Source: Halomonas sp.
GTDB lineage: Bacteria; Pseudomonadota; Gammaproteobacteria; Pseudomonadales; Halomonadaceae
Reading direction: 5' to 3'
Length of the DNA stretch: 45,339 nucleotides
Assembly: GCA_020201075.1 (NCBI GenBank)
Contig: JAIVHL010000002.1
Location: 1 to 45,339, forward strand
Of the stretch, positions 1 through 8,911 are shown piece after piece. The position numbers and the translations under genes are program-made. Below the pieces are notes generated by a model that saw nothing but the letters and a program-made list of their open reading frames with translations, was not told the DNA's origin and searched no databases. Position 1 is the stretch's first letter. The number at the start of each line of letters is the position of its first letter.

Positions 1-26
1 TATTGATCGATGGTTATTGATCGATG
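1..26. repeat. 12-bp tandem direct repeat next to the argC stop
   Basis: The 12-mer TATTGATCGATG occurs at 1-12 and again at 15-26, four bases before the argC stop codon. Each copy carries a GATC and an ATCGAT. It may be the edge of a longer repeat lying outside the window. No function can be assigned. Confidence 0.5.
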
Positions 27-29
27 CTA

Positions 30-1064
30 TCAGGGCATCAGCGCCGGGGCGGTGAGACCGGCGTTTTCGTCGAATCCGAACATCAGGTTGAGGTTCTGGA
101 TCGCCTGGCCGGAGGCGCCCTTGACCAAATTGTCGATCACCGCCAGGACCACCACGGTATCGCTATTGCTCGGGCGGTGAACCGCGATGCGGCAGAGGTT
201 GGCGCCCTTTACGCTGCGGGTTTCCGGGTGGCTACCGACGGGCATTATGTCGATGAAAGGTTCGTCTACAAAACGCGCTTCGAACAGCGTCTGCAGGTCG
301 CCGGGTTCGCCGGTGAGACGACCGTAGAGCGTCGCGTGTATCCCGCGGATCATCGGCGTCAGATGCGGCACGAAGGTGAGTCCCACCGGGCGGCCTGCGG
401 CGTCGCTCAGGCCTTGGCGTATCTCTGGCAGGTGGCGATGGCCGCTGGCGCCGTAGGCCTTCATGGACTCGCTGGCCTCGGCCATCAGTGAGGGTACCTT
501 GGCGCCGCGGCCAGCGCCGGTAACGCCGGACTTGCAGTCGGCGATGACGTGATCAGTGTCAATCAGTCCCGACTCGAGCAGTGGCAGCAGGCCGAGCTGA
601 ACGGCGGTGGGATAGCAGCCGGGCACGGCGATCAGCCTCGCCTGGCGAATCTTGTCGCGGTTGACCTCGGGCAGGCCGTAGACCGCTTCACCGAGCAGCT
701 CAGGTGCGCCGTGAGGCTGGCCGTACCACTCGGCCCACTCCGCAGCATCGCGCAGCCGGAAATCCGCGGAGAGGTCAATGACACGAGTGCCGCGCTTGAG
801 CAGATCACCGGCCAGGGCGTGAGCCACGCCGTGGGGGGTGGCGAAGAACACTGCATCGCAGTCGCCGAGGCGGTCAGCATCAGGCTCGCTGAAAGCCAAG
901 GTGTCGTAGTGGCCGCGCAGGTTGGGGTACATGTCGCAGACGCGTACACCCGCCTCGGAGCGAGAGGTGATCGCTTCCACTTCCACTTCGGGGTGCTGGG
1001 CCAGCAGCCTGAGCAGTTCGACCCCGGTGTATCCGGTGCCGCCGACGATTCCGACCTTGATCAC
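30..1064 (-). CDS. argC: N-acetyl-gamma-glutamyl-phosphate reductase
   Basis: ArgC catalyses the NADPH-dependent reduction of N-acetylglutamyl phosphate to the semialdehyde, the third step of arginine synthesis in the cytoplasm. The product is 344 residues, the usual length for the long-form ArgC. The nucleotide-binding motif GGTGYTG is at residues 8-14 and the catalytic cysteine lies in PGCYPTA (Cys150). I chose the GTG at 1064 because a GGAG at 1071-1074 sits just upstream and the protein then begins right at the Rossmann strand (MIKVGIVGG). An in-frame ATG at 1121 would add 19 unlikely residues. The gene is divergent from the ClC gene, with 158 bp between the two starts. Confidence 0.95.
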   Translation of the reverse strand: MIKVGIVGGTGYTGVELLRLLAQHPEVEVEAITSRSEAGVRVCDMYPNLRGHYDTLAFSEPDADRLGDCDAVFFATPHGVAHALAGDLLKRGTRVIDLSADFRLRDAAEWAEWYGQPHGAPELLGEAVYGLPEVNRDKIRQARLIAVPGCYPTAVQLGLLPLLESGLIDTDHVIADCKSGVTGAGRGAKVPSLMAEASESMKAYGASGHRHLPEIRQGLSDAAGRPVGLTFVPHLTPMIRGIHATLYGRLTGEPGDLQTLFEARFVDEPFIDIMPVGSHPETRSVKGANLCRIAVHRPSNSDTVVVLAVIDNLVKGASGQAIQNLNLMFGFDENAGLTAPALMP

Positions 1065-1222
1065 ATTGCACTCCTTCCACTTAGCCTTGGGCTGGGCTCG
1101 GTTGTCATGAATATGATACACAAGAAGGCCGAGGCCTACCCACCAGGCCCACCATCACTTCCTCGCTGGATACCCTCTGGTGACTGCCCTGACGATGGAA
1201 TCGGTCTAACAGGAATCACGCC

Positions 1223-3019
1223 GTGCCGCGCTTCTCACTGCCAGACCTCAACCTGGAGGGCTTTCGCCAGCGCTTAGCCAGCGTCGATGCCCTACCTCAG
1301 CTTTGCGTGCTGGGCGTAGTGTCGGGGCTGATCACCGGCGGCTTCATGGTTGGCTTCCGGTTGCTGATCGATCTCGGCGCGCTCGCCTTCATGCCGGAAG
1401 GCGACCATGAAGCCTTCGAAGGGCTTTCTCCCCTGGTACGTTCGCTGCTGCCGATCCTTGCGGTCGCCATTGTCGGGGTGCTGCTGTGGCGCCAGCCCGA
1501 GAAAGCACGCAAGCTGGGCGTTGGCCATGTGATGGAGCGGTTGACCTACCATCAGGGTCGCTTTCCGATGCGTAACTGGCTCAATCAATGGTGGGTCGGG
1601 GTGGTCACGGTTCTTGGTGGTCTCTCCGCCGGCCGCGAGGGTCCAGCGATTCACCTGGGTGCGGCTGCCTCCAGCGGCCTCGGTCAGCGGTTACGGTTGC
1701 CCCACAACAGCCTGCGGGTGCTGGTCGCCTGTGGGACCGCTGCGGGCATCTCTGCTTCCTTCAATACGCCCATCGCCGGCGTCATCTTCGCCATGGAGGT
1801 GGTGATGATGGAGTACACCATCGCCGGTTTCATGCCGGTGATCCTGGCCTCCACCATGGGTGCCGTGGTGGCCCAGCTGGTGTATGGCTCCGAGCCGGCT
1901 TTCCAGGTACCCACGGTGAGTCTTGGATCCTTTTCCAATCTTCCTTGGCTGGTGGTCACGGCGCTGGTGATTGGACTACTGGCGGGCCTCTTCATCCACG
2001 TGGCGAGAAGCGACTGGATTAAGGGACGACCGCTGTGGCTGCGTCTGGGGCTGGTGGCCGTGGCCACCGCGTCAGTGGCCTGGTGGTACCCGGAGGTGCA
2101 GGGCATCGGCTATGACAGCCTGAGCGCCGCGCTGACGGGTAACTTGGCGGTGGACGTGCTGCTGGCGCTGGTGGTGGCCAAGCTGCTGCTCACGGCGCTT
2201 ACCGTGGCCAGTGGTATTCCCATCGGCATCATCGGCCCGGTGCTAGTGGTCGGCGCGGCGGCGGGGGCGCTGATGGGGCTGCTTGGCGGCTGGATATGGC
2301 CCCAACTGGCCGCGGAACCTGGGGTCTATGCCATGCTCGGCATGGCGGCGATGATGGGGGCGGTGCTGCAGGCGCCGCTGGCGGCGCTGATGGCCTTGCT
2401 GGAGCTGACCCACAATCCCAATATCATCCTGCCGGGAATGCTTGCGGTTGTGGTTTCCTGTCTTACCTCGCGACAGCTGTGTCGCTGTGACGGATTCTTC
2501 ATCAGTGCGACTCGCCATGGCCTTCATCCCCTGCAGCAACCGCTGATGCAGGCGCTTTCGCGGGTCTCGGTGCCGGCGGTGATGGAGCGGAGTCTTGAAC
2601 GCACGCCGCGCATGGTGACGCGTGAACGCGCTCGGTTGTTGCTTTCGCGCAACCCGATCTGGATCCTGATTGAACGCTCCAGCGACGACAAGCCAACCCT
2701 GGCGCTCAAGGCTGCCGACCTGGCGCGCTGGCTGATGGAGGATGAGTCCAACGAGCAGAACGCTGCTGACGAGCGGGAGCCAAAGGAACAGGGGATGATC
2801 GACCTGCTGGAGATTCCCGGCCTGCGGCTGGAGCTGGCGCCCATTCATCTGCAGGCAACGCTATCCGAGGCCTTCGAGCGGCTCAACGACCAGGCGGTGG
2901 ATGCTCTCTACGTGGAACACGGCAACCGTCCGAAACAGAAGCGGATTTCCGGTATCATCACGCGTGGTGCTATCGAGCGTTATTATTCGTTTAGAGACCC
3001 ACCTCTCAAGGATCAGTGA
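1223..3019 (+). CDS. ClC-family chloride channel/transporter with C-terminal regulatory region
   Basis: This is an inner-membrane ClC protein of 598 residues. Roughly residues 25-430 form the multi-helix ClC core and the rest a cytoplasmic tail. The selectivity-filter signature GREGP is at 137-141, with the gating glutamate at 139, and the later filter motif appears as GIIGP at 335-339. The tail (about 440-598) resembles a CBS-type regulatory region, but I see no decisive motif. In my alignment the position equivalent to the internal proton glutamate of E. coli ClcA (Glu203) is Val193, in FAMEVVMME, which would favour channel over exchanger behaviour. The start is GTG with AGGA at 1211-1214. 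The substrate is inferred from the family. Confidence 0.9.
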   Translation: MPRFSLPDLNLEGFRQRLASVDALPQLCVLGVVSGLITGGFMVGFRLLIDLGALAFMPEGDHEAFEGLSPLVRSLLPILAVAIVGVLLWRQPEKARKLGVGHVMERLTYHQGRFPMRNWLNQWWVGVVTVLGGLSAGREGPAIHLGAAASSGLGQRLRLPHNSLRVLVACGTAAGISASFNTPIAGVIFAMEVVMMEYTIAGFMPVILASTMGAVVAQLVYGSEPAFQVPTVSLGSFSNLPWLVVTALVIGLLAGLFIHVARSDWIKGRPLWLRLGLVAVATASVAWWYPEVQGIGYDSLSAALTGNLAVDVLLALVVAKLLLTALTVASGIPIGIIGPVLVVGAAAGALMGLLGGWIWPQLAAEPGVYAMLGMAAMMGAVLQAPLAALMALLELTHNPNIILPGMLAVVVSCLTSRQLCRCDGFFISATRHGLHPLQQPLMQALSRVSVPAVMERSLERTPRMVTRERARLLLSRNPIWILIERSSDDKPTLALKAADLARWLMEDESNEQNAADEREPKEQGMIDLLEIPGLRLELAPIHLQATLSEAFERLNDQAVDALYVEHGNRPKQKRISGIITRGAIERYYSFRDPPLKDQ

Positions 3020-3071
3020 CGTCACGCACGGCGCTCGCTGCAACTCAGTCACTCTCCCACGAGGACCCTTC

Positions 3072-3503
3072 ATGTATCTGTGGATCAAGGCCCTGCATCT
3101 GATCGCCATGGTGACCTGGTTCGCCGCCCTCTTCTATCTGCCACGCCTTTATGTCTACCACGCCATGGCCCGTGACCGCGGCGAGCAGGAAGCGATCGGC
3201 CACTTTGTGGTGATGGAACGCAAGCTTTATCGGGGGATCATGACTCCCTCAATGATCGCGGTGTTGATATTTGGCGGTTGGATGCTCTATCTGATGCCCT
3301 TCTGGCTCAGCCAGGGCTGGCTGCATGCCAAGCTGCTGTTGGTGGCGCTGCTGGTGGCCTACCACCATGTCTGCCTGATCTACCTCAAGCAGTTTCGCGA
3401 CGGGCGCTGTACAAAGAGCCATGTGTTCTTTCGCTGGTTCAACGAAGCGCCGGTGATCGCCCTGCTGATTATCATCTTTCTCGCCGTGCTTAAACCGTTC
3501 TGA
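3072..3503 (+). CDS. hemJ: Protoporphyrinogen IX oxidase, HemJ type
   Basis: HemJ is the membrane enzyme that oxidises protoporphyrinogen IX to protoporphyrin IX in bacteria lacking HemG and HemY. The 143-residue product has the family's length and four hydrophobic helices. The typical N-terminus MYLWIKALHLIAMVTWFAAL carries the conserved histidine in the first helix, and a conserved arginine follows in YLPRLYVYH. The ATG at 3072 was chosen because the family begins exactly here. The longer open frame starting at 2901 overlaps the ClC gene and is not plausible. Its TGA overlaps the thiD ATG by one base, so the two genes are probably translationally coupled. Confidence 0.93.
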   Translation: MYLWIKALHLIAMVTWFAALFYLPRLYVYHAMARDRGEQEAIGHFVVMERKLYRGIMTPSMIAVLIFGGWMLYLMPFWLSQGWLHAKLLLVALLVAYHHVCLIYLKQFRDGRCTKSHVFFRWFNEAPVIALLIIIFLAVLKPF

Positions 3504-4357
3504 TGGTGATGAACAACAGCACGACACCCCATCTGCCGGTGGTACTGGTGCTGGGCGGCCACGATCCCACCGGTGGCGCCGGGCTGATTGCAGATGCCGA
3601 GGCGATCGCCGCCTGCGGCGGCTGGGCGCTGACCATTCCCACGGCATTGACGGTACAGAACTGCCATGATGTTCGGGCGGTGATGCCCTGCGATCCCCAT
3701 GCCATGAGAGCCATGATGGCGGTGCTTGGCGAGTTCGATATCGCCGCCATCAAGGTGGGCCTGGTGGCCGACCTGGCCACCCTGGATGCGGTGACCGACA
3801 TCGTGCGTCGCTTGCCCGGTGTGCCGCTGGTGGTAGACCCGGTGCTCAGGGCCGGCGGTGGACAAGAGCTGTCTACTGCCGAGCTGGTGGATGCGTTCCG
3901 CGACCGGCTGCTTCCCCTGGTGGATATTCTGACTCCCAATCGAGACGAGTTGGCAAGGCTCTCCGCCCAGGCCGGCGAGGATACCCAGCGCGCAGTGGAA
4001 TTGATGACCCTGGGCTGCCAAGCGGTACTGGTCACCGGTACCGATTCACCGGCTGCCAACACCAAGAGCGAACGTGTGGTCCATACGCTGCATACGCCTG
4101 ATCAGGGCCGGCAGTGGAGCTGGCCGCGTCTCGCGGGCCGCTATCACGGCTCCGGCTGTACTCTGGCCTCGGCCTTGGCGGCGCGTCTGGCAGCCGGTGA
4201 ATCGGTGGTGACTGCCTGTGAGCAGGCCCAGGCGTTTACCTGGCATGCTCTGGTCCACGCTTGGCAACCCGGCATCGGCCAGGGGCTGCCGCGTCGCCTG
4301 TGGCGACTGCCCGTGACGCCTGTCAAGGGCGCAGACGAAGCGGAGGCTTCGGGTTGA
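3503..4357 (+). CDS. thiD: Hydroxymethylpyrimidine/phosphomethylpyrimidine kinase
   Basis: ThiD phosphorylates 4-amino-5-hydroxymethyl-2-methylpyrimidine and its monophosphate in thiamine synthesis. The 284-residue protein has the ribokinase-like fold of the family. The substrate-binding segment [14 protein letters not shown] is near the N-terminus, [11 protein letters not shown] and LTPNRDE lie in the middle, and the anion-hole motif appears as [12 protein letters not shown] near residue 215. It shares one base with the hemJ stop. No thiE is fused to it or adjacent. The 109 bp that follow, before hemL, contain two DnaA-box-like repeats. Confidence 0.93.
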   Translation: MVMNNSTTPHLPVVLVLGGHDPTGGAGLIADAEAIAACGGWALTIPTALTVQNCHDVRAVMPCDPHAMRAMMAVLGEFDIAAIKVGLVADLATLDAVTDIVRRLPGVPLVVDPVLRAGGGQELSTAELVDAFRDRLLPLVDILTPNRDELARLSAQAGEDTQRAVELMTLGCQAVLVTGTDSPAANTKSERVVHTLHTPDQGRQWSWPRLAGRYHGSGCTLASALAARLAAGESVVTACEQAQAFTWHALVHAWQPGIGQGLPRRLWRLPVTPVKGADEAEASG

Positions 4358-4422
4358 GCCAGAGGCTGGCCATCCCCTGCTTGAACACAGAGAATGGGGA
4401 CAGCCGGGTGGCCATGATCGGG

Positions 4423-4443
4423 TTATCCAAAGAATTATCCACA
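4423..4443 (+). promoter_or_regulatory. Two tandem DnaA-box-like sites upstream of hemL
   Basis: TTATCCAAA at 4423-4431 is followed by the perfect consensus box TTATCCACA at 4435-4443. The two boxes start 12 bp apart, in the same orientation, and the second ends 23 bp before the hemL ATG. The match to the DnaA consensus TTWTNCACA is exact for the second and one base off for the first. They lie about 10.5 kb from dnaA, in a non-coding gap. A role in DnaA-dependent control of hemL is inferred from position only. Confidence 0.55.
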
Positions 4444-4466
4444 GCTTTTTTAGGACGATAGACACC

Positions 4467-5756
4467 ATGACCACATCCGCCGAACTTTTTGAACGGGCCT
4501 GCCGCCATATCCCTGGCGGCGTCAATTCTCCAGTGCGTGCCTTCAAGGGCATGCAGCGTCCACCGGTGTTCATGGAGCGCGCTCGCGGCGCTTACCTGTA
4601 TGACGTGGAGGGCAACCGCTATGTCGACTACGTGGGCTCATGGGGGCCGATGATTACCGGCCATGCCGACCCGGACGTGCTGGGGGCCGTTCGCGAGCGA
4701 CTGGACAACGGGCTGTCGTTCGGCACCCCCACGGCCATCGAAACCACGATGGCGGAGCTGATCTGCGAGATGATCCCCTCCATGGAGATGGTCCGGATGA
4801 CCAGTTCCGGCACCGAGGCCACCATGTCGGCGATTCGCCTAGCTCGCGGGGTCACCGGCCGCGACAAGATCATCAAGTTCGAGGGCAATTACCACGGCCA
4901 CTCTGATTCACTGCTGGTCAAGGCGGGTTCTGGTGCGTTGACCCACGGTGAACCCAGCTCGCCCGGCGTGCCAGCCTCTCTGGCCGAGCACACGGTGACG
5001 TTGCCCTACAACGATATCGACGCCGTGGAGCAGTGCTTCGAAGAGATCGGCGACCAGATCGCCTGCATCATCGTCGAGCCGGTCACCGGCAACATGAACT
5101 GCATCCCGCCCCAGCCGGGTTTCCTCGAGTGTCTGCGCCGCGCCTGCGACGCCCACGGCGGCGTGCTGATCTTCGACGAGGTCATGACCGGTTTCCGGGT
5201 GGCGCTGGGCGGCGCTCAGGCCCACTACGGCATCCATCCGGACCTCACCTGTCTGGGCAAGATCGTCGGTGGCGGGATGCCGGTAGGCGCCTTCGGCGGG
5301 AGCGAGACGATCATGTCCAATATCTCCCCGCTGGGTCCGATCTATCAGGCGGGCACGCTCTCCGGCAACCCGCTGGCCATGGCGGCGGGCATTGCCCTGC
5401 TGACCAAGCTGCGCCAGCCGGGCTTCCACGACGCCCTGACTCAGCGAGTCGAGACTCTTTGCCATGGTCTAGAGGAGCGCGCCGCTGCCGCCGGCGTGGA
5501 AATGATCACCCAGCATGTCGGCGGTATGTTCGGCCTCTTCTTCACCGGCCAGAGCCGCGTTGACAACTTCGCCCAGGCCACTGCCTGCGATGCCGATGCC
5601 TTTCGTCGGTTCTTCAGCGCCATGCTGGATGAAGGTGTCTACCTGGCGCCTTCGGCTTACGAGGCCGGGTTCATGTCCAGCGCCCATACGCCGGAGGATA
5701 TTCAGCATACTCTTGATGCCGCCGAGAAGGCCTTCGTGACCATGCGGCAGGTCTGA
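4467..5756 (+). CDS. hemL: Glutamate-1-semialdehyde 2,1-aminomutase
   Basis: HemL converts glutamate-1-semialdehyde to 5-aminolevulinate, the committed precursor of tetrapyrroles in the C5 pathway. It is a PLP enzyme of aminotransferase class III. The product of 429 residues matches the family. The PLP lysine is Lys265 in [14 protein letters not shown], and [11 protein letters not shown] carries the cofactor-pairing aspartate. The start has AGGA at 4452-4455, and the protein begins with the usual [19 protein letters not shown] region. Two DnaA boxes lie directly upstream. hemJ is 1.4 kb before it and hemW 2 kb after it, so three haem genes are close together but not contiguous. Confidence 0.97.
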   Translation: MTTSAELFERACRHIPGGVNSPVRAFKGMQRPPVFMERARGAYLYDVEGNRYVDYVGSWGPMITGHADPDVLGAVRERLDNGLSFGTPTAIETTMAELICEMIPSMEMVRMTSSGTEATMSAIRLARGVTGRDKIIKFEGNYHGHSDSLLVKAGSGALTHGEPSSPGVPASLAEHTVTLPYNDIDAVEQCFEEIGDQIACIIVEPVTGNMNCIPPQPGFLECLRRACDAHGGVLIFDEVMTGFRVALGGAQAHYGIHPDLTCLGKIVGGGMPVGAFGGSETIMSNISPLGPIYQAGTLSGNPLAMAAGIALLTKLRQPGFHDALTQRVETLCHGLEERAAAAGVEMITQHVGGMFGLFFTGQSRVDNFAQATACDADAFRRFFSAMLDEGVYLAPSAYEAGFMSSAHTPEDIQHTLDAAEKAFVTMRQV

Positions 5757-5824
5757 GGCCGCCGGCTACAGCCTCGGTGTTTTTCCATCGTAATGTTTGT
5801 CACCACGCCATCAGGAGACTCGTG

Positions 5825-7072
5825 ATGTCCCACTCCTCCTCTGTTCCCCCCGGGGCCAGTGACACCGGCGAGAGCCTGGAATCGCTGGTGGATTCCCTGG
5901 TGACCTATCACCGCTTGGCTCATGACGTCGTCAAGGATAGCGATCCCACGCGGCTACTGGCGCAGATGGCGCAGGAGGAACTGGCGGTCATTCGCATGAG
6001 CCTCATGGATGAAAATGAGTGCCTTAGACTCGATCAGCTCGGCGAGTGGCTGAAGCAGGATCTGGTTCGTCTCAAGCCGCTGCTTGAGGAACGGGCCAAT
6101 CACAGGGTACCCAGCTGGGCCCTGGCTCATCCTGACAGCCGCCTCTGCCACGAGGGTCGTACCTTGCTGGCCAACGCCATCGGCCGTGACCTTGAGGCCC
6201 CCTGCAGTGACCAGCCGGCTGATCCGGCCAATGATCTTGCGGCATTGCTGGTGGGATTGGAGGCGCGTGGAGAGTCGGCGCTGACGCGACTGGCGCTTGA
6301 CCGCTACTTACGTTTGTCAGGCGATTACCCCCAGGCGCGGCTGCTTTCTCTGTTCGGCATCTGCCATGCGTTGAGCGGTGCCCGAAGGGCCTTGCAGCGA
6401 CTTCCGGCACCCGATCAGGATCCTGAGCACCCTGCAAGGTTGGCCGAGAGCATGGCCGAGTGTCGCCACTACCTGGCACTGGCCGAGCGAATCGCCGAAT
6501 TTCGTTTCCCATCGCTGGTGATCGCCGTGGGCGTATCGGGCAGCGGTAAGAGCCGTTTTACGTCGGGGTTGGTCAGTCGCCTGGGCGCTATCCGCGTCTG
6601 CTCTGATGCTGAGCGCCGACGGCTGCATGATCTGCCCCAGGAAATGGCCTATCCACAGGCTGCGGCGGTGCCGCCGGCTGTGGATATCTTTAGTGAGGCC
6701 GCCACCGAGCGTACCTATCGTCATCTGGCCAACTGCGCGGGAACTCTGCTGGATGCCGGCATCTCGGCCTGTGTGGACGCCACTTGCCTGAAGCGCTGGC
6801 AGAGAGACCTGCTTCGTCATCAAGCAGAGGCCCGGGGCCTGCCCTGTCTCATGGTCAGCTTCGAGGCCGATGAGGCTTCCTTACGACGACGCATCGAGAA
6901 GCGAGCTCACAGCCAGGGCGTTAAGGTGGTTAACAGCTTGGCGCTGCTCGACCATCAGCTTGCCGAGCTGGAGTCCTTTGGAGACGATGAGCGCCTCCAC
7001 CTGGTTCACCTGGACACCACGGCGGATAATGCCGCCGAAACGCTGGTCGATCTCATCGAGGAACATCTGTAA
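5825..7072 (+). CDS. AAA_33-type P-loop kinase fused to a degenerate aminoglycoside-phosphotransferase-like domain
   Basis: The 415-residue protein has two parts. Residues 236-243 (GVSGSGKS) are a Walker A motif that opens a P-loop kinase of the AAA_33/zeta-toxin-like kind, followed by RVCSDAERRRLH and VDATCLKRWQR. Residues about 1-230 are helical and line up, from memory, with the C-lobe of the APH-like domain of COG2187 fusion proteins. The catalytic HGDLHxxN motif is replaced by HEGRTLLAN (109-117), and the usual N-lobe is missing. This domain is therefore probably catalytically dead, with a working kinase attached. The substrate is unknown. The start is ATG 5825 with AGGAG at 5813-5817; an upstream GTG at 5777 has no ribosome site. 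It lies 31 bp before rdgB. Confidence 0.75.
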   Translation: MSHSSSVPPGASDTGESLESLVDSLVTYHRLAHDVVKDSDPTRLLAQMAQEELAVIRMSLMDENECLRLDQLGEWLKQDLVRLKPLLEERANHRVPSWALAHPDSRLCHEGRTLLANAIGRDLEAPCSDQPADPANDLAALLVGLEARGESALTRLALDRYLRLSGDYPQARLLSLFGICHALSGARRALQRLPAPDQDPEHPARLAESMAECRHYLALAERIAEFRFPSLVIAVGVSGSGKSRFTSGLVSRLGAIRVCSDAERRRLHDLPQEMAYPQAAAVPPAVDIFSEAATERTYRHLANCAGTLLDAGISACVDATCLKRWQRDLLRHQAEARGLPCLMVSFEADEASLRRRIEKRAHSQGVKVVNSLALLDHQLAELESFGDDERLHLVHLDTTADNAAETLVDLIEEHL

Positions 7073-7103
7073 CGGTGGCCTTTCCTTTATCAGGATTTTT
7101 ATC

Positions 7104-7715
7104 ATGACCTCGACCCCTCTGATCCTCGCCAGTGGTAACGATGGCAAGCTGCGCGAGTTCCATCAGCTGCTGGCGCCGCTGGGTTTCGATGTCATTGCCC
7201 AGGCAGAGTATGACGTCCCCGAAGTGGAGGAGACCGGCCTGACCTTCGTCGAGAACGCCCTGCTTAAAGCGCGTGAGGCGAGTGGCGTCAGCGGCCTGCC
7301 GGCGCTGGCCGATGATTCGGGGCTGGAGGTCGATGCTCTGCACGGGGCCCCTGGCATCTACTCGGCGCGCTTCGGCGGAGAGCCCAGGAGCGATGCTCGT
7401 AACAATGCTCGGCTGCTGGAAGCACTGGTTGACGTTCCTGAGGGTCAGCGCAGCGCGCGCTACTGGTGCGTTCTGGTCTATCTGCGTCACGCCGAGGATC
7501 CGGTGCCGCTGATCGTGCAGCGCAGTTGGGAAGGTGAGATCCTGGCTCATCCTCGCGGTGTCGGTGGCTTCGGCTACGACTCGCTTTTCTGGTTGCCGGA
7601 ACAGGCGATGAGCGTGGCCGAACTCCCCGCCGAGGAGAAGAATCGTCTCAGCCACCGCGGGCGTGCGCTTCAGGCACTGGTTGAGGCGCTGGGCGGGGAC
7701 CACGAGCCGCGATGA
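7104..7715 (+). CDS. rdgB: dITP/XTP pyrophosphatase (RdgB/HAM1 family)
   Basis: RdgB hydrolyses non-canonical purine nucleoside triphosphates (dITP, XTP, ITP) to monophosphates and keeps deaminated purines out of DNA and RNA. The 203-residue product shows the family landmarks in order: the N-terminal LASGNDGKLREF loop, ETGLTFVENALLKAR, the catalytic-site ALADDSGLEVDAL, FGYDSLFW and the C-terminal LSHRGRAL. ATG 7104 was chosen because it has AGGA at 7092-7095 and begins the conserved fold; the longer open frame to 6870 overlaps the kinase gene. Its stop overlaps the hemW start in an ATGA arrangement, suggesting coupled translation. Confidence 0.95.
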   Translation: MTSTPLILASGNDGKLREFHQLLAPLGFDVIAQAEYDVPEVEETGLTFVENALLKAREASGVSGLPALADDSGLEVDALHGAPGIYSARFGGEPRSDARNNARLLEALVDVPEGQRSARYWCVLVYLRHAEDPVPLIVQRSWEGEILAHPRGVGGFGYDSLFWLPEQAMSVAELPAEEKNRLSHRGRALQALVEALGGDHEPR

Positions 7716-8911
7716 ATTCCTTGCCGCCGCTTGCGCTCTACGTGCACGTTCCCTGGTGTGTGCGTAAGTGCCCCTACTGCGACTTCAACTCCCACGGCGT
7801 TGGCCGCAATGCTTCGCTACCCGAAGCCGACTACCTGCAGGCCCTGCTGGCCGATCTCGATGGCGACCTTCCCCTGGCCGAAGGTCGAGAACTGGTCTGC
7901 CTCTTTATCGGCGGTGGCACGCCGAGCCTGATGTCCGCCGAGTTTTACACAGAGCTATTGGCGGGTATCGCCGCGCGCCTGCCCATGGCCAATGATATCG
8001 AGATCACCCTGGAGGCCAACCCCGGGACTCTGGAGCGTGGCCGTTTCGCCGGCTATCGTGAAGCGGGCATCAACCGGCTCTCGCTGGGGGTGCAGAGCTT
8101 TCAGGATGCCCAGCTCGAGGCCCTGGGTCGGATTCACTCGGGTAGCGATGCCGAGACCGCCGTCGTCGAAGCCCGTGCAGCGGGTTTCGACAACCTCAAT
8201 CTTGACCTGATGCATGGTCTGCCGGGGCAGACGCCGGCGTTAGCTCTGGAGGACCTCGAACGAGCCCTGTCGCTCGCTCCAGAGCACCTCTCCTGGTACC
8301 AGCTCACCCTGGAGCCGAACACTGAGTTTCATTCCCGGCCGCCGCAGCTGCCCGAAGAAGAGGTGCTTTGGGATATCCAGGATCTGGGACACGCGCGTCT
8401 CGAGGAGGCAGGCCTGGCCCGCTATGAGATCTCTGCTTACGCTCGCCCTGGTCGTCGCTCACGGCATAATCTCAACTATTGGCGTTTCGGTGACTATCTG
8501 GGCATTGGGGCCGGCGCCCATGGCAAGCTGAGCGCTGTAGAAGGCAGTGCCGGCTTAGTGATCGAGCGGCGCTGGAAGGTTCGGCAGCCCGAGGCCTACC
8601 TTCGCCGGCAGCGTGATCCCAGAGGTTTTCTGGCTGGTCGCCAGCGGATCGAGGAGAGCGAGCTTGCGCTAGAATTTTCGGTCCATCGCCATGCTCGAGG
8701 CTCGCCTGACCAGTGCCCGCAAAAAAGGACTTCTCGTGGAAGATGCCAATCGACTGCAAGCATCGCCTCAAGGTCTATTATTCTTAAACGACCTGCTGGC
8801 GCTGATCGACATGGAATGATCGACTCGCCAAGCTCATCGCAGCCCGTATCAATGATGAACTGCCCGGCTGGGATACCTTTCGGGCTACCTGATGTTTTAA
8901 AGGAGATGTGA
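7712..8911 (+). CDS. hemW: HemW radical SAM haem chaperone, C-terminus disrupted by an internal deletion and frameshift
   Basis: HemW is a radical-SAM-fold protein that binds haem and delivers it to respiratory proteins. It was formerly annotated as a coproporphyrinogen oxidase-like protein. Residues 1-322 are a normal HemW, with the cluster motif CVRKCPYC (Cys16, Cys20, Cys23), the FIGGGTPS loop and the NYWRFGDYLGIGAGAHGK segment. After ALEF (residues 319-322) the open frame runs into 77 residues unlike the family. The true C-terminal HemW-like sequence is still present at 8676-8819 in another frame. Compared with E. coli HemW about 20 codons are missing at the junction. The product probably keeps the radical SAM core but not the C-terminal winged-helix-like domain. 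The start overlaps rdgB by 4 bp. Confidence 0.85.
   Translation: MNSLPPLALYVHVPWCVRKCPYCDFNSHGVGRNASLPEADYLQALLADLDGDLPLAEGRELVCLFIGGGTPSLMSAEFYTELLAGIAARLPMANDIEITLEANPGTLERGRFAGYREAGINRLSLGVQSFQDAQLEALGRIHSGSDAETAVVEARAAGFDNLNLDLMHGLPGQTPALALEDLERALSLAPEHLSWYQLTLEPNTEFHSRPPQLPEEEVLWDIQDLGHARLEEAGLARYEISAYARPGRRSRHNLNYWRFGDYLGIGAGAHGKLSAVEGSAGLVIERRWKVRQPEAYLRRQRDPRGFLAGRQRIEESELALEFSVHRHARGSPDQCPQKRTSRGRCQSTASIASRSIILKRPAGADRHGMIDSPSSSQPVSMMNCPAGIPFGLPDVLKEM
8676..8819 (+). pseudogene. hemW: Out-of-frame C-terminal remnant of hemW
   Basis: Reading the frame that contains ATG 8691 gives MLEARLTSARKKGLLVED and then SPQGLLFLNDLLALIDME before TGA at 8817-8819. This is the expected end of HemW (family ends resemble GKLFLNSLLELF). 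It is out of phase with the upstream hemW frame, so the original gene probably spanned 7712-8819 plus a lost segment of roughly 60 bp that was not a multiple of three. A sequencing or assembly error could give the same picture. Confidence 0.8.

Noticed and set aside
1093-1130. TATGAT at 1112-1117 as a promoter for the ClC gene
   Set aside because: The best -35 candidate gives a spacing of about 19 bp and a poor match, so the call is too weak to list.
549-1277. 242-residue open frame on the plus strand opposite argC
   Set aside because: It overlaps the whole argC start region on the other strand and shows no domain.
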